Shown one piece after another: positions 17,980 through 27,164 of a stretch of DNA of 64,000 bases. Positions within the stretch are counted from its first letter, which is position 1. Each line of letters begins with the position of its first letter. Location: NCBI GenBank assembly GCA_016936555.1, contig JAFGXR010000040.1, positions 1 through 64,000 of the forward strand, written 5' to 3'. The DNA is from Spirochaetales bacterium. GTDB lineage: Bacteria; Spirochaetota; Spirochaetia; DSM-2461. The position numbers and the translations under genes were made by a program. The notes below the pieces were generated by a model that did not search any database, was not told where the DNA came from, and was given only the letters and a program-made list of their open reading frames with translations.

Positions 17980-20043
17980 TCACAGACTCCTTGCAAAAGG
18001 CAGCACAAAGTGCAGAACCCGGCGCCCCGGGGAGAGGATTTCTCTGTATTCCTTCAGGATGGCCGCTCTCTGTTCAGCCATGAGCTCCAGATCCGCCTGG
18101 GAAAAATGCCGGGAATAGAGTGATTTCTGATATGATGACGTCACTTGGGAGAAGGTGAACCCGTAGATCCGGTCCACCCGTCCCCCGTAGTCTCCGATGG
18201 TTTCCCTGAAGGGTTTTCTCTCAAAGGAGAGCAGATGCCGGAGCTCTCTGTAAATGCATTTCGCTTTACCCCGGGCAGAACGCCTTAGAAAAAAGAGAAT
18301 CCGGCAGGCTTTGTGATAAATCAGCAGGGAACCGAGATAAATCAGCCCCAGGAGAAAGGGCCAGTAGACCCGGAAAAAACGGAGGATCTGTTCTCCCGCG
18401 GCATTTCCCCCGCTGTTCTGAGGGGCCGTGTCCTCCGGTTCGGCGAGATTCTCTGCGACAAGATCGTTATCGAGAATTTCCTCGATGAGAGAGCTGAACT
18501 CCTCGATGGAGAAACCAGCAAAGGGGTACTGCTCACCGGGGTACATGGTCGACGATGTGGGATCGAACTCCATCCACCCGTACTCTTCGAAATAAACCTC
18601 CACCCAGGCATGGGCCTGATCAGCCCGGACGGGATAGAAGTTGAGAACCGATACATCGGGATCGACCCAGAACCCCACAGCGACCCGGGCGGGAATGCCG
18701 ATGCTGCGGCACATGAGCGCCATGGAAAAGGCGAAATAGGAGCAGTAACCTTTTTTCGTCTCCCCGAGAAACCATGAGAGCTGATCCCCGTCGGGAGCCA
18801 CACCGGGCTTGAGTGAGTAATAGTAGTTTTCATGAAAATACCGCTCTATGGCCGCGGTCTTGAGCAACGCTCCCGGGATGTTTTCCGTAATATCCCGGGC
18901 CAGCTTTCCGATAGCCAGGCTGTCTCCCCAATAAGTGTAGTGTTCAGCGTCAGGGGGGGCCATTTCAACAGAGGGATTGATTTCGCGGACAGGCTTTGTG
19001 TTGACCAGCGCCTCGGACTGATAAATCCGGACGAAAGAGGAATCATCCCAGTTGTATACGGGCTGCACATTAACCGGATAGTTGAGTGATAAAAAAGCCG
19101 CCGGATCGATATTGACCAGAAAGAGCTCCTGCTTCACCTTCTCCCTGTTCCGGTACGCGGGATCTTCATACTCGGTATACCGGGTGGGGACTTTATCGGG
19201 CGGGTTAATCCGATCTTTTTCATGGCGGAAAAAGCCCTGGCCCTCCTCATAGCCGGAGAGGACGTAACGCCTGAGAAGCAGCCTCTCCGCCGGTCCCTCT
19301 TTCCGGAACATCAGAACGAGATCGTCGCTCATGGATATTTCCGTTTCCAGTTTGATGTATTCGGAAAAGTCAAAGCGGAACAAAGAGGATTTAAGCAGCC
19401 CTCCCCCGCCAGCGACCGATCCCTCTTCATATTCCTTCCACAGAGGAAGGAGCATTAAAACGAGGAGAGGGAGGAGGAGAATAAAAAACGGCAGGATTTC
19501 CCTTAAGACATCGCCGGGGCTTTTAATAAGACTCCGTTCTCCGGCGACAGCCATATAAAGCACAAGAAGTTCCAGAATAAGAAAAAGAAGAGCCAGAACA
19601 GCGAGCCAGACAGGTTCAGGAACAATCGTCACTCTGTAATTCCCCTGGGAAAGGAAGAGAAGGAAAATCAGCAAACCGTTCAGGAGCACTTCATACCGGC
19701 CGAAGCGCCGGTATGTCAGGACTATCCATGTGGTAATTGAGAACAGATAGACGGGAACAAGGACAAAATAGAAATTCATATCAAAGGAAATCTGCAGAAA
19801 CGATGGTCTGACTTGCTGAATCAGCAGAACGACGCCCCTGACAACCCAGGGCCAGAGGAGAAGAATCATCCCGGAGAAAAAGCCTCTCAGCCTGAAACTT
19901 GCGAGCGACCAGGCCATAATCAGCGAGAAAAGATAGGCAACAGCCAGAAAGGGGAAACTGAGAACATCCTCGAGATATTTACCATAGACGACCAGCAGGA
20001 GAATCTGCAGTACCGTTCGAAGCAGATTATAGGGAACCGCCAT
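17980..20043 (-). CDS. TgpA-type membrane transglutaminase-like protein
   Basis: About 687 aa: an N-terminal block of five to six membrane helices, a large extracytoplasmic domain, and a C-terminal helix followed by a cytoplasmic tail. The transglutaminase core is intact: Cys in GYCSYFAFSMALMCRSIGIPARV, His in AHAWVEVYF and Asp in WMEFDPTSS. Family members are papain-fold enzymes (transglutaminase or protease). The start ATG at 20043 lies 17 bp inside the end of the DUF58 gene with a GGGGGAAAA ribosome-binding site. The longer ORF to 20139 only extends into DUF58 coding sequence. Together with MoxR and DUF58 upstream this is a widespread envelope module of poorly defined function. Confidence 0.9.
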   Translation of the reverse strand: MAVPYNLLRTVLQILLLVVYGKYLEDVLSFPFLAVAYLFSLIMAWSLASFRLRGFFSGMILLLWPWVVRGVVLLIQQVRPSFLQISFDMNFYFVLVPVYLFSITTWIVLTYRRFGRYEVLLNGLLIFLLFLSQGNYRVTIVPEPVWLAVLALLFLILELLVLYMAVAGERSLIKSPGDVLREILPFFILLLPLLVLMLLPLWKEYEEGSVAGGGGLLKSSLFRFDFSEYIKLETEISMSDDLVLMFRKEGPAERLLLRRYVLSGYEEGQGFFRHEKDRINPPDKVPTRYTEYEDPAYRNREKVKQELFLVNIDPAAFLSLNYPVNVQPVYNWDDSSFVRIYQSEALVNTKPVREINPSVEMAPPDAEHYTYWGDSLAIGKLARDITENIPGALLKTAAIERYFHENYYYSLKPGVAPDGDQLSWFLGETKKGYCSYFAFSMALMCRSIGIPARVAVGFWVDPDVSVLNFYPVRADQAHAWVEVYFEEYGWMEFDPTSSTMYPGEQYPFAGFSIEEFSSLIEEILDNDLVAENLAEPEDTAPQNSGGNAAGEQILRFFRVYWPFLLGLIYLGSLLIYHKACRILFFLRRSARGKAKCIYRELRHLLSFERKPFRETIGDYGGRVDRIYGFTFSQVTSSYQKSLYSRHFSQADLELMAEQRAAILKEYREILSPGRRVLHFVLPFARSL

Positions 20044-21166
20044 GAATTTTCCCCCTTCCCTCTCGCTCCAGAAAGGAGAGGTTTTCATTGAAGAGACCTT
20101 CCAGCCTCGTTCTTTCCCTGATGCCGATCCGGTTTTCACCGGAATCTATCGGGCGGAACAGCAATGTTCTCAATCCCGGGAAACTGTCCTTCCCGTCCGG
20201 CGGGGAGAGGAGAAAGACTCTGGTTTCATCCTTCCCTCTTCCGGGCAGAAACTCAAGAGCAGCAGCCCCCGGAAGGGCGATGACATAAAGGAATTCCGAG
20301 TCGGGAAGCCGCGGAGGGAGCTGATCCGGAGATACGCCCGCCAATGCTTTGAGGAGCACATCGGGATTTTCCGGGTCGAAAGTCAGGGGGGTCCGGCCGG
20401 AAATGAGAACCCGGACCAGAGTTTTGCTCTCATGAAACCGCCGTATAAGAGAGAGCAATCCGTCAACGAGCCGATCCGTTAACAGTGAGGATGCCTTCAT
20501 AGCCGCGACGGGAGCGGAATCGGCCAGAAGACAGAGGAGCGCTTCACCGGAAGGAGGCGGCGTCTCCTCTCCGATCCTGAGAAACATCTCTCCCGTAGCA
20601 GCATAGAGTTTCCAGTTGATCCTTCGCGCATCATCGCCGGGATAGTATTTTCTCACATCCAGAAGTTCGTCGGTCCGGAGCCTCGACAGCTCATCAGAAG
20701 CTTTTTCTCCCCCTCTGATCACCTCTTCCCGCTCCCTTTCCGGACCGCCCGGCTGGGGATAGACATAAATCAAGACTGAATCTCCTCTATAGACCGGGAG
20801 CGAAACAATACCGAAAAGATCTTCCAGATAGAGAGATCCCGCAGCACCGGCATAGACACCTCTCTGTACGGAGGCAAAGAGCAGTTCCGTCAATTTGCCT
20901 TTCCCGGCAGAGGATGTGGATGCCTCGAGACGGCGCTTTCCCTCTTTCCAACGGAGGTCTGTTTTCCAGACGGTCCGGAATCCGGGAAAGAGGAAGGGGA
21001 CCGGAATATCGAGAGAAACGGCAAAAGACTCGCCGGCATTAACCGACAGGGGAAAGGGACAATCGGGAGGATTTTTCCGAAGAGATCTCCGCAGGAACAG
21101 ATACTGAAAGAAGTACAGTATCAGCAGGAGAACAAAAAGAAAGGAGAATGAGGCTCCCCAGATCAT
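20027..21166 (-). CDS. DUF58 domain protein
   Basis: A membrane-anchored DUF58 protein: an N-terminal helix (FSFLFVLLLILYFFQYLF), a beta-rich region, then the signature YYPGDDARRINWKLYAATGEMFLR and a C-terminal von Willebrand-like region. DUF58 proteins normally start with two helices. The open frame upstream of the ATG encodes another hydrophobic stretch (FFFVPLIVFLAG) back to the moxR stop, but offers no ATG, GTG or TTG. I therefore keep ATG 21166, which has AAAGAGG about 7 nt upstream, and note that an ATT or CTG start could restore the missing helix. It lies between moxR (102 bp gap) and the transglutaminase gene (17-bp overlap). Confidence 0.88.
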   Translation of the reverse strand: MIWGASFSFLFVLLLILYFFQYLFLRRSLRKNPPDCPFPLSVNAGESFAVSLDIPVPFLFPGFRTVWKTDLRWKEGKRRLEASTSSAGKGKLTELLFASVQRGVYAGAAGSLYLEDLFGIVSLPVYRGDSVLIYVYPQPGGPEREREEVIRGGEKASDELSRLRTDELLDVRKYYPGDDARRINWKLYAATGEMFLRIGEETPPPSGEALLCLLADSAPVAAMKASSLLTDRLVDGLLSLIRRFHESKTLVRVLISGRTPLTFDPENPDVLLKALAGVSPDQLPPRLPDSEFLYVIALPGAAALEFLPGRGKDETRVFLLSPPDGKDSFPGLRTLLFRPIDSGENRIGIRERTRLEGLFNENLSFLEREGRGKIHGGSL

Positions 21167-21268
21167 GGAGACAGCCTCTTTTCTCTCCCGGCCCGCCAGA
21201 AAAACGATCAGAGGGACAAAAAAAAAGCGGCGGACCCGAGGAGGGGCAATCCCGGCAAACCCGATCGA

Positions 21269-22207
21269 TTATTGAGGAATTCTCTGAATTTCGACAGAAG
21301 CGACCTCCTCGATCAGTGCCGCAGCGGACTTTTTAACATTCTTCAGACGGATCCTGTGGCCGAAAACCAGAGGCGCCAGATCGGCGAGGTCCTGATCGGT
21401 CACATAATCCCTTCCGCGGACCAGCGCATAGGCCCGGCAGGCTTTGATCAGCATAAGAGATCCCCGCGGGGAAACGCCCATCTGCACGGAACTGTGGTTT
21501 CTCGTTCTGTCTGCAATGGCGATGGCACAGCGGATGAGCTTGTCATCGCAGAATACCGTTTTCGCCGTTTCAATAAGCAGAAAGAGATCTTCAGGACTGC
21601 AAAGGGGGGAGAGTCCGGAGAGGCTGTTGGCCGAAGGATCGGTCTTGACGATTTCGAACTCGCTTTCGCTGTCGGGATAGCCGATGGAGAGTTTCATGAG
21701 GAAACGGTCTTTCTGAGCTTCAGGGAGGGGATATGTCCCCTCGAATTCAATGGGATTCTCCGTCGCCGCTACAAAAAACAAACCTTCGAAAGGATAAGTT
21801 GTCGAGCCTATGGTCACCTGTTTTTCCGCCATTACCTCCAGCAGCGCCGACTGGACCTTCGGCGTCGTTCTGTTGATTTCATCGGCGAGGATGATGTTGG
21901 CGAATACAGGTCCTTTTTTCATGACGAAGGACGAGCTGAGGGGATCCCAGACTTCCACTCCGGTAATATCATAAGGGAGGAGGTCCGGCGTGAACTGAAT
22001 TCTCTTGAAATCGAGACCGCCGATAATCCGGGAAAGGGTTTTGACGGCTGTTGTCTTTCCGGTCCCGGGCAGGTCCTCCACCAGAACGTGGCCTTCCGCC
22101 AGAAGTGCCGTCACCAGAAGCTTCAGAAACTCATCCTTCCCCCGGATAACCCGGCTCATCCCCTCGACGAGACGGTTCGCCAGTTCTGTCGCCTGATCAA
22201 ATTCCAT
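21269..22207 (-). CDS. MoxR-family AAA+ ATPase
   Basis: A 312-aa MoxR chaperone-like ATPase. Walker A GLPGTGKT appears as DLPGTGKTTAV, Walker B is ILADEINRTTPKVQSALLEVM, the sensor-1 region is FVAATENPIE, and the downstream RDRFLMKL-like segment reads KDRFLMKL. It likely remodels or activates the DUF58/transglutaminase complex encoded just downstream. The ATG at 22207 overlaps the ptsP stop by 11 bp. The longer form from a TTG at 22240 would extend into ptsP and has no ribosome-binding site. Confidence 0.93.
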   Translation of the reverse strand: MEFDQATELANRLVEGMSRVIRGKDEFLKLLVTALLAEGHVLVEDLPGTGKTTAVKTLSRIIGGLDFKRIQFTPDLLPYDITGVEVWDPLSSSFVMKKGPVFANIILADEINRTTPKVQSALLEVMAEKQVTIGSTTYPFEGLFFVAATENPIEFEGTYPLPEAQKDRFLMKLSIGYPDSESEFEIVKTDPSANSLSGLSPLCSPEDLFLLIETAKTVFCDDKLIRCAIAIADRTRNHSSVQMGVSPRGSLMLIKACRAYALVRGRDYVTDQDLADLAPLVFGHRIRLKNVKKSAAALIEEVASVEIQRIPQ

Positions 22208-24449
22208 GGCTTCCAAAATACTCTTTGACTTCACTGACAAGCCCCTTCTCCAGTAACGCCGCGGCTTTGACTTCTGCGGTTTTTATATCTATCATGGCTA
22301 TTTTTTTCTGAATTTCCGGTATTTTAGCCGGGTTCATACTGAATTTCCGGTAGCCCAGACCGATGAGGATCTCGACAAGCCTCTCATCGCCGGCGATATT
22401 GCCGCAGATCGACGCGTCGCATTTCTTCCCGATCGCCCCGTCGGCGATTTTCTTCAAAGCCCTGAGAATAGCGGGATGCTGCGCCGTATAGAGCCAGGAA
22501 ACATGATCGTTGGACCGGTCGACGCCGATCATGTACTGAACCAGATCGTTAGTGCCGACCGAGACGAAATCGGCGATTTCACAGATCTCATCAATGACCA
22601 TGACGGCGGAAGGCAGTTCGATCATGACGCCGATTTCCGGTTTTTTGTTGTATTTCAGTCCGTCGCGCTTCAGGTCAGCGAGACATTTATCGACCACTTT
22701 CCTCGCTTCAAGAAGATCGTCCACTGAAGAGATCAGAGGAAACATGATACGGAGTTGACTTCCGCTGCCGGCTCTGAGCATGGCTTTGAGCTGCGTCTCG
22801 AATATCTTCGGGTTTTTAAGGAGAAAGCGGATAGCCCTCAAGCCGAGAAAGGGATTCTCCTCTTCCATGTCTTTCATATAGGAGAGGATCTTATCTCCGC
22901 CGATATCGAGGGTCCGCAAAGTCATTTCCTCTCCGGGAGCCCTTTCTATCAGCTTTTTATAGATCTGATATTGCTCTTCTTCCGAAGGAAAATTGTCCCG
23001 TATGATAAAAGGGAATTCGCTCCGGTACAAACCGATACCCTCGGCTTTGAACAATGTGGCATTTTTAAGATCGCTGAGAAGATTTATATTTGCCAGCAGC
23101 TTGACTCTTACCTTATCGGCCGTATAGGTCTTCTCTCCGATAAGAGAGATTTCCTCATCGGAAACAAGAGAGCCCTGATGATGGCGCCTGTACTTGCGGA
23201 CAGTTCCCCCGTCGGGATTGACGAATATATGCCCTTCGTTGGCATCGATAATAAGATTGGAGTTATCCTGGATATCAAAGATCTGCTTATTGTCTGTAAA
23301 GACGATGGGGACGCCCAGGGATTTCGCCAGAATCGTGATATGAGCTGTCGCCCCCCCACCGAAGAGAACCAGCCCCTCGGCATTCTGGGCGGTGATTTTT
23401 ATCAGTTCCGAAGGAAGGAGCTCCCGGGCCACTATAATCTGTCCGGCATAATCCCCTTCTTCATGCTCTTCTATTTTAAGATTCCGCAGAAGCCTGTGAC
23501 CCAGATCCTTGATGTCCTGCACTTTTTCCTGGAGCCGGGGATTGTTGCTGTCTTTGAAAATGGTGATGTATTTGTTGACGATGGCGATGACCGAATAGAC
23601 GGGCGAATCTCCCCCGTTAATCATATTGGCCATCTCCCCGGAAAAGCTCGAGTCGCTGAGCATCAGCAGATGGGTGCTGAATATCATGGACGCCACATCG
23701 GAGTGCTCCACTTCCATCTGCTCCTGCAGTTCCTCAACCTGCCGGACCGTACTGCTGAGAGCCTGTTCGAAATCCTCTATGGTTCTGCCGTACTCGATAT
23801 CGCCGGCTTCGAGAAAAACCGTTTCCGTACTGTCTCCCAGAATGAGGGCTTTACCAGACGCGATGCCTGACCCCGAAGCCATCCCGCGAATATGGAGCGG
23901 TCCGGAAATCCGGATATTCTCAACCTTTTTACTTTCCCTCAAGCTGATCAGCAGTCTGGCATTCTCCAGAGTCGTCGCCAGCTGGGAGGCGATGGCTTTC
24001 ACAGCCATCTGATCGTTGATATTGAAAAAATCCTCCAGTTTGTGTTCCAGAACCAGAACGCCGATCTTCGAAAGCCCGCTGAGAATCGGCGCAGCCAGAA
24101 AAGAATGGTATACCTCTTCTCCGAATCCCTGTACTTTTTTATAATTGGGATTTTTCAGCCCCTCGCTCTCGATGACGATTCTCTCTTCCTGGAGGGCGAG
24201 GCCCGTAAGCCCCTCTCCGGGTTTCAGGCGGAGCTTGCCTATAAAGTCCCGGTTTAGACCTTCCGTCGCTTCGAGGACGAGTTCTTCATTCAAATCATCA
24301 AGAAGGAATATGGAGCAGCTGTCGCAGTTCATATGAGCGGCGATCGTGCTCGTGACTTTTGAAAGGAACCCCTGGACGTTGGTCTTTTCCTTAAAGAGAC
24401 TGGACAGTTCACTTATACTGCAGATCAGTTCGACATTATCTTTCTTCAT
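22197..24449 (-). CDS. ptsP: PtsP, GAF-domain PTS enzyme I (nitrogen PTS)
   Basis: A 750-aa PEP-protein phosphotransferase. The N-terminal GAF domain (residues ~1-165, CDSCSIFLLD...) is followed by the enzyme I HPr-binding and swivelling domains, with the phospho-His in GGGATAHITILAKSLGVP. The PEP-binding barrel has GIGLYRSEFPF, GVMIELPSAV, VSVGTNDLVQY and the active-site Cys in ICGNIAGD. It starts the phosphorelay PEP to EI-Ntr to NPr to EIIA-Ntr, which is regulatory rather than sugar-transporting. An EIIA-type protein is encoded at 50871. It lies 23 bp behind proC and overlaps moxR. Confidence 0.95.
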   Translation of the reverse strand: MKKDNVELICSISELSSLFKEKTNVQGFLSKVTSTIAAHMNCDSCSIFLLDDLNEELVLEATEGLNRDFIGKLRLKPGEGLTGLALQEERIVIESEGLKNPNYKKVQGFGEEVYHSFLAAPILSGLSKIGVLVLEHKLEDFFNINDQMAVKAIASQLATTLENARLLISLRESKKVENIRISGPLHIRGMASGSGIASGKALILGDSTETVFLEAGDIEYGRTIEDFEQALSSTVRQVEELQEQMEVEHSDVASMIFSTHLLMLSDSSFSGEMANMINGGDSPVYSVIAIVNKYITIFKDSNNPRLQEKVQDIKDLGHRLLRNLKIEEHEEGDYAGQIIVARELLPSELIKITAQNAEGLVLFGGGATAHITILAKSLGVPIVFTDNKQIFDIQDNSNLIIDANEGHIFVNPDGGTVRKYRRHHQGSLVSDEEISLIGEKTYTADKVRVKLLANINLLSDLKNATLFKAEGIGLYRSEFPFIIRDNFPSEEEQYQIYKKLIERAPGEEMTLRTLDIGGDKILSYMKDMEEENPFLGLRAIRFLLKNPKIFETQLKAMLRAGSGSQLRIMFPLISSVDDLLEARKVVDKCLADLKRDGLKYNKKPEIGVMIELPSAVMVIDEICEIADFVSVGTNDLVQYMIGVDRSNDHVSWLYTAQHPAILRALKKIADGAIGKKCDASICGNIAGDERLVEILIGLGYRKFSMNPAKIPEIQKKIAMIDIKTAEVKAAALLEKGLVSEVKEYFGSHGI

Positions 24450-24472
24450 TCGCGATATATTTTAGTCCAAGA

Positions 24473-25285
24473 TCAGCCCTTTGTCATTTCTTTTGACTTT
24501 TCGGCACAGTTATTCATAGCCTCGATGACAGAGGACCGGAAGCCGCCCCTTTCCAGGGTTCTGACGGCTTCGATTGTTGTTCCGCCGGGCGAGCAGACCG
24601 CATCCTTAAGCTCTCCGGGATGAACTCCCGAGTCGCGGACCATTTTCGCAGCCCCGAGAACGGCCTGGGAAGCCATCCGGTAAGCCTGGGCACGGGGCAG
24701 CCCCTGAAGAACCGCCGCATCGGCCATAGCCTCGATAAACATGAAGACATAGGCGGGAGAACTTCCGCTGACGGCGATGACGCCATGAAAATACTCCTCT
24801 CCGATTTTCTCCACGATGCCGAAGCTCTCGAGAACGGGCAGAATGTCCTTTTCCTCGCTTTCCGAAATCCGGCTGTTGCAGCAGTATGCCGTAACCCCTT
24901 CCCCGACCAGAGCCGGCGTATTGGGCATGGTCCGGACAATTTTCACCTCTTTGCCGAACATAACTTCCGCCTGGGAAATCGTCACGCCCGCAGCTATGGT
25001 TATAATTATTTTACTCCCGTTTATCAGGGGAGCAATTTCTTCAATTACGGTTTTGTAAATATGGGGTTTTACAGCAAGGATGATAATATCGGCCCCTTTC
25101 ACCGTATCGCCGTTATCAGTAAAACAGTTCACGCCCGGCCACTGAGCTGCCAGCCTGTCGAGCGAATCCTGATTTCTGTCGCTGACGAGAATATTCTCTG
25201 CAGCGGCTGTGCCCCGGGCAATCAACCCTCCGATCATGGCGCTGCCCATATTTCCCGTTCCAATAAATCCGATTTTCCTGTTCAT
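24473..25285 (-). CDS. proC: Pyrroline-5-carboxylate reductase
   Basis: A 270-aa ProC of normal length. The Rossmann motif GFIGTGNMGSAMIGG starts at residue 5. Family motifs VRTMPNTPALVGEG and the C-terminal signature around SPGGTTIEAVRTLERGGFR are present. It makes proline from pyrroline-5-carboxylate with NAD(P)H in the cytoplasm. The start ATG at 25285 has GAGAGGATG about 6 nt upstream. It lies in a run of minus-strand genes between an orphan (12-bp gap) and ptsP (23-bp gap). Confidence 0.97.
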   Translation of the reverse strand: MNRKIGFIGTGNMGSAMIGGLIARGTAAAENILVSDRNQDSLDRLAAQWPGVNCFTDNGDTVKGADIIILAVKPHIYKTVIEEIAPLINGSKIIITIAAGVTISQAEVMFGKEVKIVRTMPNTPALVGEGVTAYCCNSRISESEEKDILPVLESFGIVEKIGEEYFHGVIAVSGSSPAYVFMFIEAMADAAVLQGLPRAQAYRMASQAVLGAAKMVRDSGVHPGELKDAVCSPGGTTIEAVRTLERGGFRSSVIEAMNNCAEKSKEMTKG

Positions 25286-25297
25286 GCTTCATCCTCT

Positions 25298-25570
25298 CTA
25301 CTCAACGGAGATTCCTTCGATATTATCGATAAAAACGGGAATTCCGAAAATTTCATCTTCAGTTATATAGTCGCTGAAGCTCCCCTGAATTTCACCGAGC
25401 CCGGCGTGATAGTTGCGGATTTTCCGATAGAGATCCATTGGCATAACGACTCGTCGGGGCTTCCTGCCCCTCTCCTGCAGCCGCAGCTTATCTCTGTAAA
25501 TATTGACGATCAGCTCTTCCGGGCGGACTTCATTCTCTCCGTTTTGTTTCGTACTTTTCCCTTGCTTCAT
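25298..25570 (-). CDS. Small protein of unknown function
   Basis: A 90-aa soluble protein (MKQGKSTKQNGEN...) with a basic central stretch (LQERGRKPRRVVMP) and an acidic C-terminus (YITEDEIFGIPVFIDNIEG). I do not recognise a domain. The C-terminal pattern resembles small proteins built to bind or mask a partner, but this is only an impression. The start at 25570 puts 41 bp of overlap on the upstream TPR gene; the longer frame to 25642 lies wholly inside it. The ribosome-binding site is weak. It sits 12 bp before proC. Confidence 0.6.
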   Translation of the reverse strand: MKQGKSTKQNGENEVRPEELIVNIYRDKLRLQERGRKPRRVVMPMDLYRKIRNYHAGLGEIQGSFSDYITEDEIFGIPVFIDNIEGISVE

Positions 25571-26051
25571 AACTTCTGCGCCGATCTCCCAGCTCACTCC
25601 AGGTATCCGCCAGGTTGAACCAGGCATCGGCATTGTCCTCATCGTATTGCACAGAAGCCTGAAAACAGTTGCAGGCTTCCTTCATGTTTCCTCCGGTGAA
25701 GTTCAGAACGCCCAGATTGTTCCAGGCGGCGGAACTCCTCTGATTGAGCGTAAGAGCCTGTTTAAGGCAGCGTTCCGCCCCTTCTCTTTCCCCCCGTTTG
25801 TAATGAACAAGCCCCAGTTCGTTCCAGTATTCATCATTCCCGCTGTCGAGACGGATCGCCCGGTTCAGCGATAGGGAAGCTTCTTCAAACCGGTTCATCT
25901 GCTCGTAGACGAGAGCGATGTTGAAATGAAAAAGCGGATTATTTCCGTCGAGAGATATGGCTTCACCGAAGGATTCCAGAGCCTTTTCATACTGTCCGGT
26001 CCGTGTATAATCAATCCCTTTGTTATTGAGATAGGCTTCAACGTCGTCCAT
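25530..26051 (-). CDS. Cytoplasmic TPR protein
   Basis: A 173-aa protein made of four to five canonical TPR units (for example NNPLFHFNIALVYEQMNRFEEASLSLNRAI, DADAWFNLADTWSELGD-like repeats), with no signal peptide. It is probably a protein-interaction adaptor; the partner is unknown. It is the first gene of the run leading through proC, ptsP and moxR. Its ribosome-binding site AAAGAGG lies just behind a strong terminator hairpin (26068-26098), so its expression may depend on read-through or on a promoter close to that hairpin. Confidence 0.85.
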   Translation of the reverse strand: MDDVEAYLNNKGIDYTRTGQYEKALESFGEAISLDGNNPLFHFNIALVYEQMNRFEEASLSLNRAIRLDSGNDEYWNELGLVHYKRGEREGAERCLKQALTLNQRSSAAWNNLGVLNFTGGNMKEACNCFQASVQYDEDNADAWFNLADTWSELGDRRRSYEAREKYETKRRE

Positions 26052-26067
26052 CGATGACCTCTTTAAA

Positions 26068-26098
26068 AAAAGCCGGTTTTACCCAAAAAACCGGCTAC
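26068..26098 (-). terminator. Terminator / possible attenuator between mogA and the TPR gene
   Basis: On the minus strand AGCCGGTTTT pairs with AAAACCGGCT across a 6-nt loop and is followed by a T-run: a good Rho-independent terminator for the moa-mog run. It ends only about 17 nt before the next start codon. TATAAT hexamers upstream (26152-26147 and 26145-26140) could start transcripts that must cross it. Confidence 0.8.
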
Positions 26099-26188
26099 TA
26101 TAAAAACGAGGAAAGTAAATGAAAAGCTTCCTTCTTATTATTATAGATTATAATTCGGAAAAACCCAGCTGGTTTGTGTTTTTATTTC

Positions 26189-26677
26189 CTATTTGTGTTC
26201 CAAATTCACACTTTTCAGCATATGGAGCGCGTGTTCCAGAACCGGCGCCAGAATATCCATTCCCTCGGCCACGGCTTTGGGACTGCCCGCCAGATTGATG
26301 ATCAAAGTCTCCCCGCAGATTCCGGAAACCCCTCGGGAAAGCACCGCTCTTTTTGTGATTTTCATCCCCTCATAGCGTATAAGCTCAGCCAGTCCGGGCA
26401 TGGGCCGGTCTATAACGTCCATGGATGCTTCGGGCGTTATGTCCCGCGGAGCGGCACCGGTTCCTCCTGTGGTTATGATCAGATCTGCCGATCCCGTCCG
26501 GGTTATTTCAAGAAGACGCTTCGATATCATCGCTCTGTCATCGGGAAGGATCTCTACATGGGCTGTCATGTAGCCCAAATCCTCCAGTCTTTTCTTTAAA
26601 AGTGGTCCGCTTTTATCTTCGCGCTCCCCCGCGTATCCCTTGTCACTGATAGTCAGTACGGCTGCATTAAAGGGCAT
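26189..26677 (-). CDS. mog: Molybdopterin adenylyltransferase (MogA/MoaB family)
   Basis: A 162-aa MogA/MoaB-type protein that adenylates molybdopterin before molybdate insertion. Family motifs are LTISDKGYAGEREDKSG, LIITTGGTGAAPRDITPEA and the C-terminal NLAGSPKAV. The start ATG at 26677 lies 7 nt from GGAGG; an ATG two codons earlier is too close to the same ribosome-binding site, and the long frame to 26734 reads into moaC. It overlaps moaC by 11 bp and is the last gene of the moaA-moaC-mog set. No moaD, moaE or moeA is in the window. Confidence 0.93.
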   Translation of the reverse strand: MPFNAAVLTISDKGYAGEREDKSGPLLKKRLEDLGYMTAHVEILPDDRAMISKRLLEITRTGSADLIITTGGTGAAPRDITPEASMDVIDRPMPGLAELIRYEGMKITKRAVLSRGVSGICGETLIINLAGSPKAVAEGMDILAPVLEHALHMLKSVNLEHK

Positions 26678-27164
26678 TGACATTCCTCCAGACTCCGCTT
26701 TTCCCGCCTTCCTTCGAGACGACCCTGATGGCACCTATCTCCATTGTGTGTTCGACGGCTTTGCACATGTCGAAGATGGTCAAAGCCGCCGTGGACACAG
26801 CCTGCAGGGCTTCCATCTCCACACCGGTTTTTCCCGTCAAAGCCGCTTCGCTGAAAATCTCGATCTTCGACTCTTCATCGTTGATGATGAAATCCACTTT
26901 TACAGAAGTCAGAAGCAGGGGGTGGCACATGGGTATAAGAGCGTGGGTCTGCTTGGCCGCCATAATCCCCGCGACTCTGGCCACAGCCAGAACATCTCCT
27001 TTTTTCATGGCATTACTTTTTACGAGCTCAAGTGTTTCCCTCTTCATTCGGATTTCCCCGGAAGCCCGGGCAACCCGTCTCGTATCATCCTTATGCCCCA
27101 CATCGACCATTCGGGCTTTCCCCGCTTCATCTGTGTGAGTCAGTTCATTATGGTTATCCGCCAA
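26667..27164 (-). CDS. moaC: Cyclic pyranopterin monophosphate synthase
   Basis: A MoaC of about 165 aa. It rearranges the product of MoaA into cPMP in molybdenum cofactor synthesis. Clear family motifs are LTHTDEAGKARMVDVG, the active-site region ALIPMCHPLLLT, and GVEMEALQAVSTAALTIFDMCKA. I chose TTG at 27164, inside the end of moaA, because AGGGGG lies 10 nt upstream and the protein then begins just before the conserved LTHxDE. The longer GTG start at 27200 would prepend moaA-derived residues. Confidence 0.93.
   Translation of the reverse strand: MADNHNELTHTDEAGKARMVDVGHKDDTRRVARASGEIRMKRETLELVKSNAMKKGDVLAVARVAGIMAAKQTHALIPMCHPLLLTSVKVDFIINDEESKIEIFSEAALTGKTGVEMEALQAVSTAALTIFDMCKAVEHTMEIGAIRVVSKEGGKSGVWRNVNAL

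Noticed and set aside
22755-23870. 371-aa plus-strand open frame
   Set aside because: Antisense to ptsP; the composition is that of a reverse-complement shadow.
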